DNA of 25,435 bases from positions 1-25,435 of the forward strand of contig DATIPA010000041.1 in the NCBI GenBank assembly GCA_035472475.1. Reading direction: 5' to 3'. Each line of letters starts with the position of its first letter. Within the stretch, counting starts at the first letter, position 1. Positions 1 to 7,303 of the stretch are shown piece after piece. The position numbers and the translations under genes are program-made. This DNA is from JAFAXD01 sp035472475 (lineage in GTDB: Bacteria > Pseudomonadota > Alphaproteobacteria > Rhizobiales > Xanthobacteraceae). The notes beneath the pieces are model-generated. The model had not been told where the DNA came from and searched no databases. It saw only the letters and a program-made list of their open reading frames with translations.

Positions 1-571
1 TCGCCTTGACGCCGTCGACGACGATGCCGTCGTCGTTGGTCTCAACCACGCGCAGCGCCGGCGAGGTGCCGTGTGCGCTTGCGTTCGAGCGATCGACCTG
101 CGGATCGATGAAATGCGGCGCGCAGACGAGGTCGTTCTCCAACGCGTGCCGGTAGAACGTCCGGATGTTGTCGGCGCGCCCACGCCCGTCGGCACCGATG
201 GCATTCTTCTCCCACGGTTCCGGGTCGTCGATGTAGGTGACCAGGATGTAGTTCTGCACATCGGGCGTGCGCGGCAGCGACGCCGCCACGAAGTGCTTCA
301 TGATGAATTCGTGATACTTGCGCTTGCGGACGAGCTCGTTCTTGGTGCGGTGATGGAACCAGGTCATCGAACGCCGCACGCCCTGCGGGTCGACGAAGGT
401 GAGCACATCCTGGAGCTCGGGCCGGTGATGCAGGTCGAAGAACTCGGCGGTGCGCTGCGCGTAGTCGCGGGTCGCCGGGTGGGTCGCGACGTTGTCGATC
501 TTTTGGTTGCCGACCCAGACGGTGCGGCCGTCGTCGAGTGCCGCGAGATACTGCGCACCGGTCCGCATCAT
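1..571 (-). CDS. 4-hydroxyphenylacetate 3-hydroxylase family flavin monooxygenase, N-terminal part
   Basis: This is the N-terminal 190 residues of a gene that runs off the left edge. The protein starts MMRTGAQYLAALDDGRTVW and continues with VGNQKIDNVATHP, then FFDLHHRPELQDVLTFVDP and, near the edge, FIDPQVDRSN and VVETNDDGIVVDGVKA. These are hallmarks of the HpaB/PvcC family, the FADH2-using oxygenase component that ortho-hydroxylates phenols. Family members are about 480-520 residues long, so over half is missing. The start at 571 is preceded by GGAGG with 6-nt spacing; a second ATG follows at once. It is divergent from a LysR regulator with 85 bp between them, the usual arrangement for a regulator and its target. 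No reductase partner (HpaC type) is visible in the window. The family call is firm; the substrate is unknown. Confidence 0.85.
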   Translation of the reverse strand, partial: MMRTGAQYLAALDDGRTVWVGNQKIDNVATHPATRDYAQRTAEFFDLHHRPELQDVLTFVDPQGVRRSMTWFHHRTKNELVRKRKYHEFIMKHFVAASLPRTPDVQNYILVTYIDDPEPWEKNAIGADGRGRADNIRTFYRHALENDLVCAPHFIDPQVDRSNASAHGTSPALRVVETNDDGIVVDGVKA

Positions 572-642
572 GGAGTCCCTCCCACGAGAGGCGTGAACTT
601 CGCCAACTTTATTTGTAGCTAGCGTACGCCCGGGCTCGCTCC

Positions 643-648
643 TATACT
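643..648 (+). promoter_or_regulatory. putative -10 box of the LysR gene
   Basis: TATACT matches the sigma-70 -10 consensus at five of six positions and ends 8 nt before the ATG at 657. No good -35 hexamer lies 16-18 nt upstream, and no Shine-Dalgarno sequence lies between it and the ATG. If used, it would give an almost leaderless mRNA. The 85-bp divergent region would also hold LysR sites for the monooxygenase gene, but no clear T-N11-A palindrome stands out. Confidence 0.35.
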
Positions 649-656
649 ATTCATCG

Positions 657-1607
657 ATGGATATGAACGGCATTCCGAGCGGTTATGCCAGCGAAATCGA
701 CGTGCATCACCTGCAGGTGCTCGACATCCTGTTGCGCGAGCACAGCCTCACGCGCGCGGCGCGCCTGCTCAACGTCACGCAGCCGGCGCTGAGCAAGACG
801 TTGGCGCGGCTTCGCCGCTACTTCGGCGATCCGCTGTTTGTGCGCGTCTCGCTGCGCATGGAGCCGACACCGAAGGCGCTGGCGTTGCAGCCTGCCGTCC
901 GCGCGATCATCGAGCAGATGCGCACGCTGCGCAGCGAGCACACGCCGTTCGACCCGAAGACGACGAGCCGTACGTTCAACTTCTGTGTGGTCGATGCCGG
1001 CCTGATCAAGCTGCTGCCGCCGCTAGTGCGGCTACTTGAAGCGGAAGCCCCGCACGTGCGCCTGCGTGCGATGCAGCTCGACGCCCAGCATCTGGACTCC
1101 TGGCTCGAGTCCGGCACCGTCGATTTTGCCATGGGCTCGTTTCCCGGCCTGATCAAGGGCGTGCGGCGGCAACGCTTGTGGACCGAGCGCTATGTCAGTG
1201 TCGCGCGTCGCGGGCATCCGCGCCTGAGCAAGGCGCCGAGCGCGGCGGCGTTCGCGGCCGAAAAGCACGTGTTGGTGTCGACCGCCGGCACCGGTCACGC
1301 CAACCAGCTGGCCGAGCGCGCGGTCGAGGCGGCGGTGCCGGCGGACAATATCGTGTGCCGGGTGCCGCTGTTCACCGCGGCCGCGGTGGTCGCCCGCCAT
1401 TCCGATGCAATCGCGACCTTACCGGCCTCGGTCGCGTCGGCACTCGCCGACGATCTCGGGCTTGCGATCCTCGATCCGCCGATCAAGCTGCCGCGCATCG
1501 AGATCTATCAGTATTGGCACGAGCGCTTTCACCGGGATCCGGGCAACGCGTGGATCCGGGGGGTGTTTGCGAGGCTGTTTAGAGGGCGTGCGGATGGCGC
1601 CGCATAG
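657..1607 (+). CDS. LysR family transcriptional regulator
   Basis: 316 residues, normal for the family. An N-terminal winged helix-turn-helix covers about residues 15-75, with the typical string HSLTRAARLLNVTQPALSKT followed by LARLRRYFGDPLFVR. The rest is a periplasmic-binding-protein-like effector domain. The ALSKTLARLRRYFGDPLF form resembles the NodD/NahR/DntR branch, whose members often respond to aromatic compounds. It is divergent from the HpaB-type monooxygenase and probably activates it in response to an aromatic inducer; this is inferred from position. The start at 657 (ATG GAT ATG) has no Shine-Dalgarno sequence. The ATG at 663 is an alternative. Confidence 0.9.
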   Translation: MDMNGIPSGYASEIDVHHLQVLDILLREHSLTRAARLLNVTQPALSKTLARLRRYFGDPLFVRVSLRMEPTPKALALQPAVRAIIEQMRTLRSEHTPFDPKTTSRTFNFCVVDAGLIKLLPPLVRLLEAEAPHVRLRAMQLDAQHLDSWLESGTVDFAMGSFPGLIKGVRRQRLWTERYVSVARRGHPRLSKAPSAAAFAAEKHVLVSTAGTGHANQLAERAVEAAVPADNIVCRVPLFTAAAVVARHSDAIATLPASVASALADDLGLAILDPPIKLPRIEIYQYWHERFHRDPGNAWIRGVFARLFRGRADGAA

Positions 1608-1618
1608 GGTGAAATTTA

Positions 1619-1659
1619 TAAAATGATATCTTTACTATCTTTAGCGCCGGGGCTATAAA
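1619..1659 (+). promoter_or_regulatory. promoter and possible autoregulatory operator of the GntR gene
   Basis: An AT-rich island in GC-rich DNA. TTTACT (1631-1636) and TATAAA (1654-1659) are separated by 17 bp, a plausible sigma-70 promoter with a short leader to the ATG at 1677. The imperfect palindrome TAAAATGATATCTTTA (1619-1634), centred on GATATC, overlaps the -35 box. GATA-N7-TATC (1625-1639) overlaps it too. FCD-type GntR proteins commonly bind short AT-rich palindromes at their own promoter, so this is a candidate operator. Confidence 0.45.
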
Positions 1660-1676
1660 GCTCCCGAGGACGCCCA

Positions 1677-2420
1677 ATGGACAAGCTTGCGCCGAGCCTG
1701 ACCGAGAAGCGGTTTTTCATCGCCGGCCGCGCCACGTCGCTGTCGTCCCACATTGTTGCGCAGGTGCGCGACGACCTGTTCGAGAAGCGGATCAAGCCAG
1801 GCGATTTCCTCGGCACCGAAATGGAACTGGCCGAGCGTTACGACGTGAGCCGGATGGCGGCGCGCGACGCGCTGCGCACGCTCTCGGCGCTCGGCATCGT
1901 CGAGATCAAGATGGGCAAGGGCGGCGGCGCACGTATCGCGCCCGGCAATCCGCGCCTGTTCGCGGAGGCGCTCGCCGTTCAACTCGACCTTACCGGCGTC
2001 ACCGCGGCCGAGATCCTCGACGCGCAGCGCGCGATCGAATGCATGGCAGCGGAGCTCGCCGCGCTCAACGCCACCGCCGCCGATCACGCCAAGCTGCGCC
2101 AGCTGCTGGCGGACGCCGAGGCGACGATCGGCGACAACGAGACCTTCACGCGCGTCAGTCTTGAGTTCCACCTCGCGGTGGCGGAGGCCTCGCACAACCG
2201 CGTGCTGGTCACGCAGTTCATCTCGCTGCATCACGTGTCGTGGCCGCGGCGCAACCGCACCCTCACGCCCAAGGTTGCAAAGCGCGTGCTTGAGGTGCAT
2301 CGGGAGCTAGCCGCGCTGATCGAGTTGCGTGACGCCGCCGGCGCGCGGCAGCTAATGGATGACCACGTCAAGATGATCAAGGCTCGGCGCGTCGCCGAGC
2401 ATCGTGGGAATTGCTGCTGA
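1677..2420 (+). CDS. GntR family regulator, FadR/FCD subfamily
   Basis: 247 residues. The N-terminal winged helix (about residues 20-90) contains IKPGDFLGTEMELAERYDVS and then RMAARDALRTLSALGIVEIK, the GntR signature. It is followed by an all-helical FCD effector domain (about 105-235) with EFHLAVAEASHNRVL and a late DDHVKMI. The aspartate/histidine positions of the FCD metal/carboxylate site appear present, so a small organic acid effector is likely. GAGGA at 1666-1670 supports the start. The next gene begins 32 nt after the stop on the same strand, suggesting a two-gene operon in which this regulator may control the binding-protein-like gene and its own promoter. The family is certain; target and effector are inferred. 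Confidence 0.9.
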   Translation: MDKLAPSLTEKRFFIAGRATSLSSHIVAQVRDDLFEKRIKPGDFLGTEMELAERYDVSRMAARDALRTLSALGIVEIKMGKGGGARIAPGNPRLFAEALAVQLDLTGVTAAEILDAQRAIECMAAELAALNATAADHAKLRQLLADAEATIGDNETFTRVSLEFHLAVAEASHNRVLVTQFISLHHVSWPRRNRTLTPKVAKRVLEVHRELAALIELRDAAGARQLMDDHVKMIKARRVAEHRGNCC

Positions 2421-2452
2421 GCGCAGCACAACGGAGCACAAGGGAGGACCGG

Positions 2453-3328
2453 ATGTCGAAATTCGTAATCCAGCCGCACTTCCGGCTGCAGGAATGGGTC
2501 GCGCAGGAGAAGGGCTACTTCAAGGATGAGGGCCTGGACTACGTGTTTCAGGAAGAAGTGCAAAAAACCGACGGCAGGATCCACGATCAGGGCGACAAGA
2601 AGGGCGCCTACCAGTCGTTCGAGAAGGGCCGTACCTCCGATATCAGCTGCGCGTGCCACTGGACCGTCGGGGTCGCGGCCTCGACCGGCCACGGCAAGCT
2701 CTATCCGGACGTCTACTCGGTGTCGCCGGCCGGCGTGTTCGTGCCGGCGGATTCGCCGGTCAAAAAGCCGGAGGACCTCACCGGCGTGCCGATCTCGGTC
2801 GGCTACCAGTCCGGCAGCCATTACGCGACCATCCAGGCGCTCGAGCAATTCATGCCGGCTGACCAGATCAACCTGTCGTTCAACGACGGCATGCTGTTCA
2901 AGCGGCTGGAATTGCTGGTCGACAAGAAAGTGCCGGCCGCGACGCTATTCAGCGGGCCTTACTATTTCGCCGAACAACTCGGCTTCCGCAAAATCATCGA
3001 TGCCACTTTCATGATCACCACCATGATCACCGGCAGTCCCGACCCAGAGGATGTGCGCAAGTTCTTCCGTGCGCTCAAGCGCGCGCAGCGAGACATTGAC
3101 CTGCGGCCGGATCGCTACACGCACTATTACAAGAAGGAATTTCCGGCCCGCTATCACACTGTGATGGACACGCGCCGCTGGGGCCCGGGTGAACGCATCG
3201 TGTTCGAGCCCTACACCAAGGAAGTGTTCGACGAGACCTTCAAGTGGATTGCCGACCACGGCATCTTCGCCGACAGCGGCATGGGCACCAAGGTCTACGA
3301 GAGTTCGATCTCGACCAACGCCGCGTGA
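2453..3328 (+). CDS. substrate-binding-protein-like (NMT1/SsuA fold) protein without signal peptide
   Basis: 291 residues from the ATG at 2453, chosen because AGGGAGGA (2441-2448) lies just upstream; a TTG at 2411 would overlap the GntR stop. The sequence has the layout of NMT1/THI5/SsuA-type binding proteins: EWVAQEKGYFKDEGLDYVF at the N-terminus, a central GVPISVGYQSGSHYA, and a helical C-terminal part. Unlike a transport binding protein it begins directly with the fold (MSKFVIQPHFRLQ) and has no signal peptide or lipobox, so it should be cytoplasmic. No permease or ATPase gene is adjacent. A Cys-x-Cys-His motif (C66, C68, H69 in ISCACHWT) lies where a ligand pocket would be expected. It could be an enzyme, a sensor or a carrier. 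The fold is fairly secure, the role is not. Confidence 0.7.
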   Translation: MSKFVIQPHFRLQEWVAQEKGYFKDEGLDYVFQEEVQKTDGRIHDQGDKKGAYQSFEKGRTSDISCACHWTVGVAASTGHGKLYPDVYSVSPAGVFVPADSPVKKPEDLTGVPISVGYQSGSHYATIQALEQFMPADQINLSFNDGMLFKRLELLVDKKVPAATLFSGPYYFAEQLGFRKIIDATFMITTMITGSPDPEDVRKFFRALKRAQRDIDLRPDRYTHYYKKEFPARYHTVMDTRRWGPGERIVFEPYTKEVFDETFKWIADHGIFADSGMGTKVYESSISTNAA

Positions 3329-3341
3329 GCGCAACAGCCGC

Positions 3342-3367
3342 GCCTCTCCCAGGTTCCGGGGAGAGGC
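3342..3367. terminator. perfect 9-bp hairpin between convergent genes
   Basis: GCCTCTCCC (3342-3350) and GGGAGAGGC (3359-3367) form a perfect stem with an 8-nt loop. It sits between the binding-protein-like gene (ends 3328) and the convergent porin gene (ends 3375). There is no T-run on either side, so it is at best an atypical bidirectional terminator or a 3'-end-stabilising structure. Confidence 0.4.
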
Positions 3368-3374
3368 CGCAGGC

Positions 3375-4154
3375 TCACGGATATTTCACCACGACTTCGC
3401 GTTCGCCGCCGAACCGATAGTTGATGCCGACCCGTACGATCTGATCGACCATATTGTGGTTGACACCGATGAGCGAACTCGGGACGCCGCCCGGGCCCAT
3501 AAAGCCATTGACCGAACCGAGGTTCACGTACAGGTACTCGAGCTTTGCGCTCCACCCGCCGACAATGCCGTATTCGACGCCGGCACCCGCCGCATAACCG
3601 CTCTTGTCTCGCTGGAACGTCGTTCCTATCGGGCCTGCAGTGCTCAGGACCGCATCGGTGAAGGTGACCTTGCCGAACGCCCAGCCGCCGGTGGCGTAGA
3701 ACAGCCAATTGTCCCACACGTATCCGACGCGCGGCCGAACGGTGACCAGCCAATTCATCTGCGCCGATTCCGACAGGCTCGGCACGGTCGCGGCGAACGT
3801 CGCGTTGTTGTTCATGAAGCTGATGTCGCCTTCGAGACCGGCGAGGAAATTGCCAGCCTGCCAGTTATAGCCGGCCTGCGCGCCGCCGGTGACGCTGTTG
3901 GACGTCAGGCGGTTCGCCGAGGCCGCCGCAATGGTGGTGCCGTCGACCGGAAACGCCATGAGGTTCGGCGCCCACGAGACGTTGGACTGGGCGCGCGACC
4001 AACCCACGTTGGCGCCTATGTAGACGCCGTTCCAGTTGTAGCCGATCAGGACGGGCGCGGGCCGATAGGCCGGCCCCACCGGCAAGTCGGCGGCCGCCGC
4101 TTGCCCGACCAACGCGACCGCAAGCGCGCTCGCTGCCACCAATGCTGTGCGCAT
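3375..4154 (-). CDS. Omp25/Omp31-type outer membrane beta-barrel protein
   Basis: 259 residues from the ATG at 4154. The longer open frame to 4379 lacks a start signal, whereas GGTGGGGG precedes this ATG and a signal peptide follows at once (MRTALVAASALAVALVGQAAA, with cleavage near AAA-ADLP). The mature start ADLPVGPAYRPAPVLIGYNWNGVYIGANVGWS is typical of small rhizobial porin-like barrels. Aromatic-rich alternating strands run to the end, including LVTVRPRVGYVWDNWLFYAT, GGWAFGKVTF and a terminal VRVGINYRFGG. After the usual last strand there is a short tail ending VVVKYP, as in many Bradyrhizobium members. It is probably an abundant outer membrane protein involved in surface integrity or diffusion. 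It seems unrelated to the neighbouring catabolic operon. Confidence 0.85.
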   Translation of the reverse strand: MRTALVAASALAVALVGQAAAADLPVGPAYRPAPVLIGYNWNGVYIGANVGWSRAQSNVSWAPNLMAFPVDGTTIAAASANRLTSNSVTGGAQAGYNWQAGNFLAGLEGDISFMNNNATFAATVPSLSESAQMNWLVTVRPRVGYVWDNWLFYATGGWAFGKVTFTDAVLSTAGPIGTTFQRDKSGYAAGAGVEYGIVGGWSAKLEYLYVNLGSVNGFMGPGGVPSSLIGVNHNMVDQIVRVGINYRFGGEREVVVKYP

Positions 4155-4180
4155 GTTACCCCCACCAATCCCCGGCGCGC

Positions 4181-4186
4181 ATTTTA
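4181..4186 (-). promoter_or_regulatory. putative -10 box of the porin gene
   Basis: On the minus strand TAAAAT (five of six matches to TATAAT) lies about 27 nt before the porin ATG. No convincing -35 is visible. The 178-bp gap between the DUF4031 gene and the porin gene also holds a 16-bp perfect palindrome, ACGCCCGCGCGGGCGT (4264-4279), which lacks a following T-run and therefore does not look like an intrinsic terminator for the upstream operon. Confidence 0.3.
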
Positions 4187-4332
4187 GGTGCCGTCTTGCG
4201 TGAACGCACCCGGGCAACGCCCGAAAGCCGTACAATTCGCGGGCATGTTGCGCCACCGCAACAACGCCCGCGCGGGCGTGCGATCCCGATGGAATCGCTA
4301 CCGGATTCGGCCCGGCCGGTGCTGCGATTGCG

Positions 4333-4605
4333 CTAGCCCGTGCGCAAATTCGCCCGCGCCCGCCGGCTGACGATGACAATCTGTTGCCGGCTGCACACGA
4401 CGGCGCCGAGCCGCACGGCCCGCGCGCGCTCGAACCCGGTCAGATCGTAGTGCGGCGTTGCCGTCTTCGGGGCGCATTGAAACGAGGTGCGCTTGATGCC
4501 GAGCAACGCGGCGAACCGATGCAATTCGTCGAAGTCGTCACCCAACAGATGACACCACCGGCAGCCCGACCAGGCCCAGATCGCGTCGTCGACGTAGACC
4601 GCCAC
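4333..4605 (-). CDS. DUF4031 domain protein
   Basis: 90 residues from a GTG at 4605, read as MAVYVDDAIWAWSGCRWCHL. The DUF4031 pattern is clear: the start VYVDD, the RWCHLLGDD-DELH segment, an ALLGI(K)R stretch, a central PHYDLT and a terminal ERARAVRLGAV. The function of this domain is unknown to me. The strict conservation of RWCH and PHYD suggests a small binding or catalytic domain. Only one nucleotide separates the stop of the MetE-like gene from this GTG, so it is almost certainly translated by coupling as the last gene of the liv/MetE-like operon. It does not occur in the track of complete frames from an ATG start because its start is GTG. Confidence 0.8.
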   Translation of the reverse strand: MAVYVDDAIWAWSGCRWCHLLGDDFDELHRFAALLGIKRTSFQCAPKTATPHYDLTGFERARAVRLGAVVCSRQQIVIVSRRARANLRTG

Positions 4606-4606
4606 G

Positions 4607-5776
4607 CTAGGCCGCCGACTTCGAGCGGCTGCCCCACAGCCGCCGGCTTGCGATCTCGGCCCCTTCGACCAGCGCGGCAAGCTTCGCCCAGGCAATGGCT
4701 GGATCGATTTCGTCGGAGCCCGCGAAGGTCGCAAACCCGCAGTCGGTGCCGGCGACGACATTCTCGCGGCCGACCGCATTGGCGTATTTGACGAGCCGCT
4801 CGGCCACGAGCTCGGGATGTTCGACCAGCACCGAGCAATGGGTGACGACACCAGGGATCAGCACCGTGTCGGCCGGCTTCTTGGCCTCGCACCACACCGC
4901 CCACTCGTGCTCGTGACGCGGGTTCGACGCCTCGAACGAAAAAGCGCCGGCGTGGATCTTCAGGATGACGTCCGCGATGTCCTTCGCCTGCATGTCGTGC
5001 AGACGCGGGCCCATGTTGATCGAGTAGCAGGTGTGATAGCGCACCTTCTCCGGCGGAATGTCGCGCAGCGCGTAATTGAGCGCCTCGACCCGTTGCGCCG
5101 CCCATTTGCGGCAGTCAGCAACCGAAGCGTTGGGCTGCAGCATGTAATAGGTGACAAGCCGCGGGTCATCGATCTGTAGATAGAAGCCGGCGTCAACGAT
5201 AGCCTTGTATTCCTCATGCATCGCGTCGCAGATGGCAGTTAGATATTCTTCAGCGGTTTTGTAGTAGTGATTTTCGTTCCAGTTCTCGATGTTGGCGGGC
5301 GAAATCGACGGCACGAACGCACCGCCAATATCGAGGCCCTGCATTGCCGCCTTCAGGTTTTCGAGATCGGTCTTGAGCGCGGCAGCTCCCGTGTAGGTGA
5401 TGGGCGCCGTGGCGCCGGTCAGCGGCTGACGGCCCATCGATGTGCCCTGCTTGCGGTAGAAATCCGGAAATGCGAGCGCGTCGCGCGAACCGCCCCACGG
5501 ATTGCTGCGCGCGGGGCCGACCTCACTCAAACCCCCGAGCCGTTCGCGCACATAGGTTACGAAGCTCGGCTTGCCGAATTCACCGTCGTCGACGATGTCG
5601 AGCCCGATATCGGCCTGCTTGCGCACCACCTCGGCCACCGCCTCGCGCAACCGGGCGGCGTCGGCGGCATCATCGCGACGATCGCCGCGCCCGCGCGCTC
5701 GGACCATCTCGACCACATCGTTGGGCCGCGGCAGACTGCCGGCGTGAGTCGTGAGAATCCGATCGGTGCTGTGCAT
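4607..5776 (-). CDS. short cobalamin-independent methionine synthase-like (MetE C-terminal fold) protein
   Basis: 389 residues, corresponding only to the C-terminal catalytic half of MetE (about 750 residues). It opens with ILTTHAGSLPRP, the usual start of stand-alone MetE-like proteins. The four zinc ligands are present: H248 and C250 (RYHTCYS), E282 (FSFEASN) and C346 (GTDCGF). Members of this fold transfer methyl groups to thiols, and several act on substrates other than homocysteine. The folate-binding N-terminal half of full MetE is absent. AGGGAG precedes the ATG. It lies 53 bp downstream of livF and one nucleotide upstream of the DUF4031 gene, so it is part of the Liv-type transporter operon. 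A methyl-transfer or demethylation step on the imported substrate is an inference; simple methionine synthesis is the alternative. Confidence 0.85.
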   Translation of the reverse strand: MHSTDRILTTHAGSLPRPNDVVEMVRARGRGDRRDDAADAARLREAVAEVVRKQADIGLDIVDDGEFGKPSFVTYVRERLGGLSEVGPARSNPWGGSRDALAFPDFYRKQGTSMGRQPLTGATAPITYTGAAALKTDLENLKAAMQGLDIGGAFVPSISPANIENWNENHYYKTAEEYLTAICDAMHEEYKAIVDAGFYLQIDDPRLVTYYMLQPNASVADCRKWAAQRVEALNYALRDIPPEKVRYHTCYSINMGPRLHDMQAKDIADVILKIHAGAFSFEASNPRHEHEWAVWCEAKKPADTVLIPGVVTHCSVLVEHPELVAERLVKYANAVGRENVVAGTDCGFATFAGSDEIDPAIAWAKLAALVEGAEIASRRLWGSRSKSAA

Positions 5777-5829
5777 AGTTCACTCCCTGACCGCTTGCGT
5801 ACGTCCCCAAGGTTCGCGGGAACACGCCC

Positions 5830-6555
5830 CTAACCGCTAATGCGCTCGGTGAGACGCAAGCCGATGAATTTGTCGAGCGTCGCCGCATCCTTAAGCATAG
5901 CATCGGATCGTCCGCGATGGACGATCGCACCACGCTCAAGTACCAGCACGTCGCGGGTGAGCGACAAGGCAATTTCGGCATGCTGCTCTGCAAGGATGAT
6001 GGCGGTACCGCTTTCCTCAATCATCCGGCGAATGGCGGCGGTCAGTTCCTCCACGATGATCGGGGCCAACCCTTCCAGCGGCTCATCCAGCAGAAGCAGC
6101 GCCGGATTGGTCATCAGGGCGCGCGCGATCGCCAGCATCTGCTGTTCGCCACCGGAGAGCTGGTTCCCCATATTGCCGCGTCGCTCGGCAAGCCGCGGAA
6201 ACAGATCGGTGACGCGCGCGATGTCCCACGGGCCTGAACGCGCGGCGACATCTAGATTCTCTTCGACCGTGAGCGATGGAAAAATTTCGCGCTCCTGCGC
6301 CACCCAGCCGACGCCCAGCAGGGCGCGCCGGTGCGGGGTGAGCCGCGTGATGTCGCGCCCGCGCCAGACGATCGCGCCACGCCGGAACGTGGTCAGGCCC
6401 ATGATGGTGAGAAACAGCGTCGATTTGCCGACGCCATTGCGGCCAAGCACCGCGAGGCTGCCGTTCTCCGGCAGTTCGAACGCGACCTTGTCTAGCACGA
6501 CCGAATCGCCGTAACCGGCGCGAACGTCGTTCAGAGTGAGCAGCGCCTCAGCCAT
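5830..6555 (-). CDS. livF: branched-chain-type ABC transporter ATP-binding protein LivF
   Basis: 241 residues from the ATG at 6555, which lies inside the end of livG (8-nt overlap); the longer open frame upstream is a shadow of livG. It has a Walker A GRNGVGKST, the signature LSGGEQQMLAIARAL, Walker B LLLLDEPLEGLAP and the switch histidine in ILAEQHAE. The EGLAP extension and EREIFPSLTVEENL are typical of LivF. It energises uptake with LivG on the cytoplasmic face of the LivH-LivM permease. In this family (HAAT) the substrates include branched-chain amino acids, amides, urea and many aromatic acids, so the gene name does not fix the substrate. Confidence 0.93.
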   Translation of the reverse strand: MAEALLTLNDVRAGYGDSVVLDKVAFELPENGSLAVLGRNGVGKSTLFLTIMGLTTFRRGAIVWRGRDITRLTPHRRALLGVGWVAQEREIFPSLTVEENLDVAARSGPWDIARVTDLFPRLAERRGNMGNQLSGGEQQMLAIARALMTNPALLLLDEPLEGLAPIIVEELTAAIRRMIEESGTAIILAEQHAEIALSLTRDVLVLERGAIVHRGRSDAMLKDAATLDKFIGLRLTERISG

Positions 6556-7303
6556 GATGCGCCTGGCCCAGGTACACGTCGCGAACGCGCTGATCGGCGG
6601 CGATCTCCGCCGGCGTACCCTCGACCAGAATTGCGCCCGACACCATGACGATGATGCGCGTTGCGAACCGGAATACCAATTCCATGTCGTGCTCGATGAA
6701 CAGCACCGTGATGTCCGATGATATGCCCGCAACCGCCTTGAACAACTCGCCGCTCTCATCTTTCGGAACGCCCGCAGCCGGTTCGTCGAGCAGCAGGACC
6801 TTGGGGCGCGCCGCGAGCGCGAGCGCGATCTCCAGGAGCCGTTGCTGGCCATAGGCGAGCTGTCGGGTTGGCCGCTCACAGTCGTCTGCAAGCATGAGGG
6901 TCTTAAGGATGCCGTAGGCCTCCTCGATCGCCGCATTGTAGGTCGGAAGACTGCGCCACCAGGTGCCGGCTTCGCCCCGCCGTTCGCAGACCGCGAGCGT
7001 CACGGCTTCGAGCGCGCTCAGGTTGGGAAACAGGGTGTTGATCTGAAACGTGCGCACCAGTCCACGCTTGACCCGCGCCGCCGGCTCAAGGCCGGTGATA
7101 TCGTCGCTGTCGAGCAGGATCTGGCCGCCGTCCGGCCGCACCATCCCGGTGATCAGGTTGATCAGGGTGGTCTTGCCGGCTCCGTTGGGCCCGATCAGGG
7201 CATAGCGGGCGCCCTTAGGCAGCGAAATTTCGATCCCGCGGGCGACCACGAGTGAAGCAAAGTTTTTGTCGAGCGCCCGGGTCGCGAGCGCTGGCGTGCT
7301 CAC
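6548..7303 (-). CDS. livG: branched-chain-type ABC transporter ATP-binding protein LivG
   Basis: 251 residues from a GTG at 7303 that overlaps the livM stop by 4 nt (GTGA). It has Walker A GPNGAGKTT, the atypical signature LAYGQQRLLEIALAL characteristic of LivG in place of LSGGQ, Walker B VLLLDEPAAGVPKDE and IEHDMELVF. The larger open frame extending to 7822 is a read-through of the antisense-like frame over livM and is not used. It pairs with LivF. The 4-nt overlap indicates translational coupling with livM. Confidence 0.93.
   Translation of the reverse strand: MSTPALATRALDKNFASLVVARGIEISLPKGARYALIGPNGAGKTTLINLITGMVRPDGGQILLDSDDITGLEPAARVKRGLVRTFQINTLFPNLSALEAVTLAVCERRGEAGTWWRSLPTYNAAIEEAYGILKTLMLADDCERPTRQLAYGQQRLLEIALALAARPKVLLLDEPAAGVPKDESGELFKAVAGISSDITVLFIEHDMELVFRFATRIIVMVSGAILVEGTPAEIAADQRVRDVYLGQAHHG

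Noticed and set aside
3337..3357. GGAAC-N16-TGTT on the minus strand, EcfG-like
   Set aside because: It overlaps the 9-bp hairpin and points antisense into the end of the binding-protein-like gene with no gene to drive; probably chance.
3189..4187. Plus-strand open frame of 332 codons
   Set aside because: Covers the binding-protein-like gene end in another frame and the porin gene in antisense; the porin frame has a signal peptide and barrel strands.
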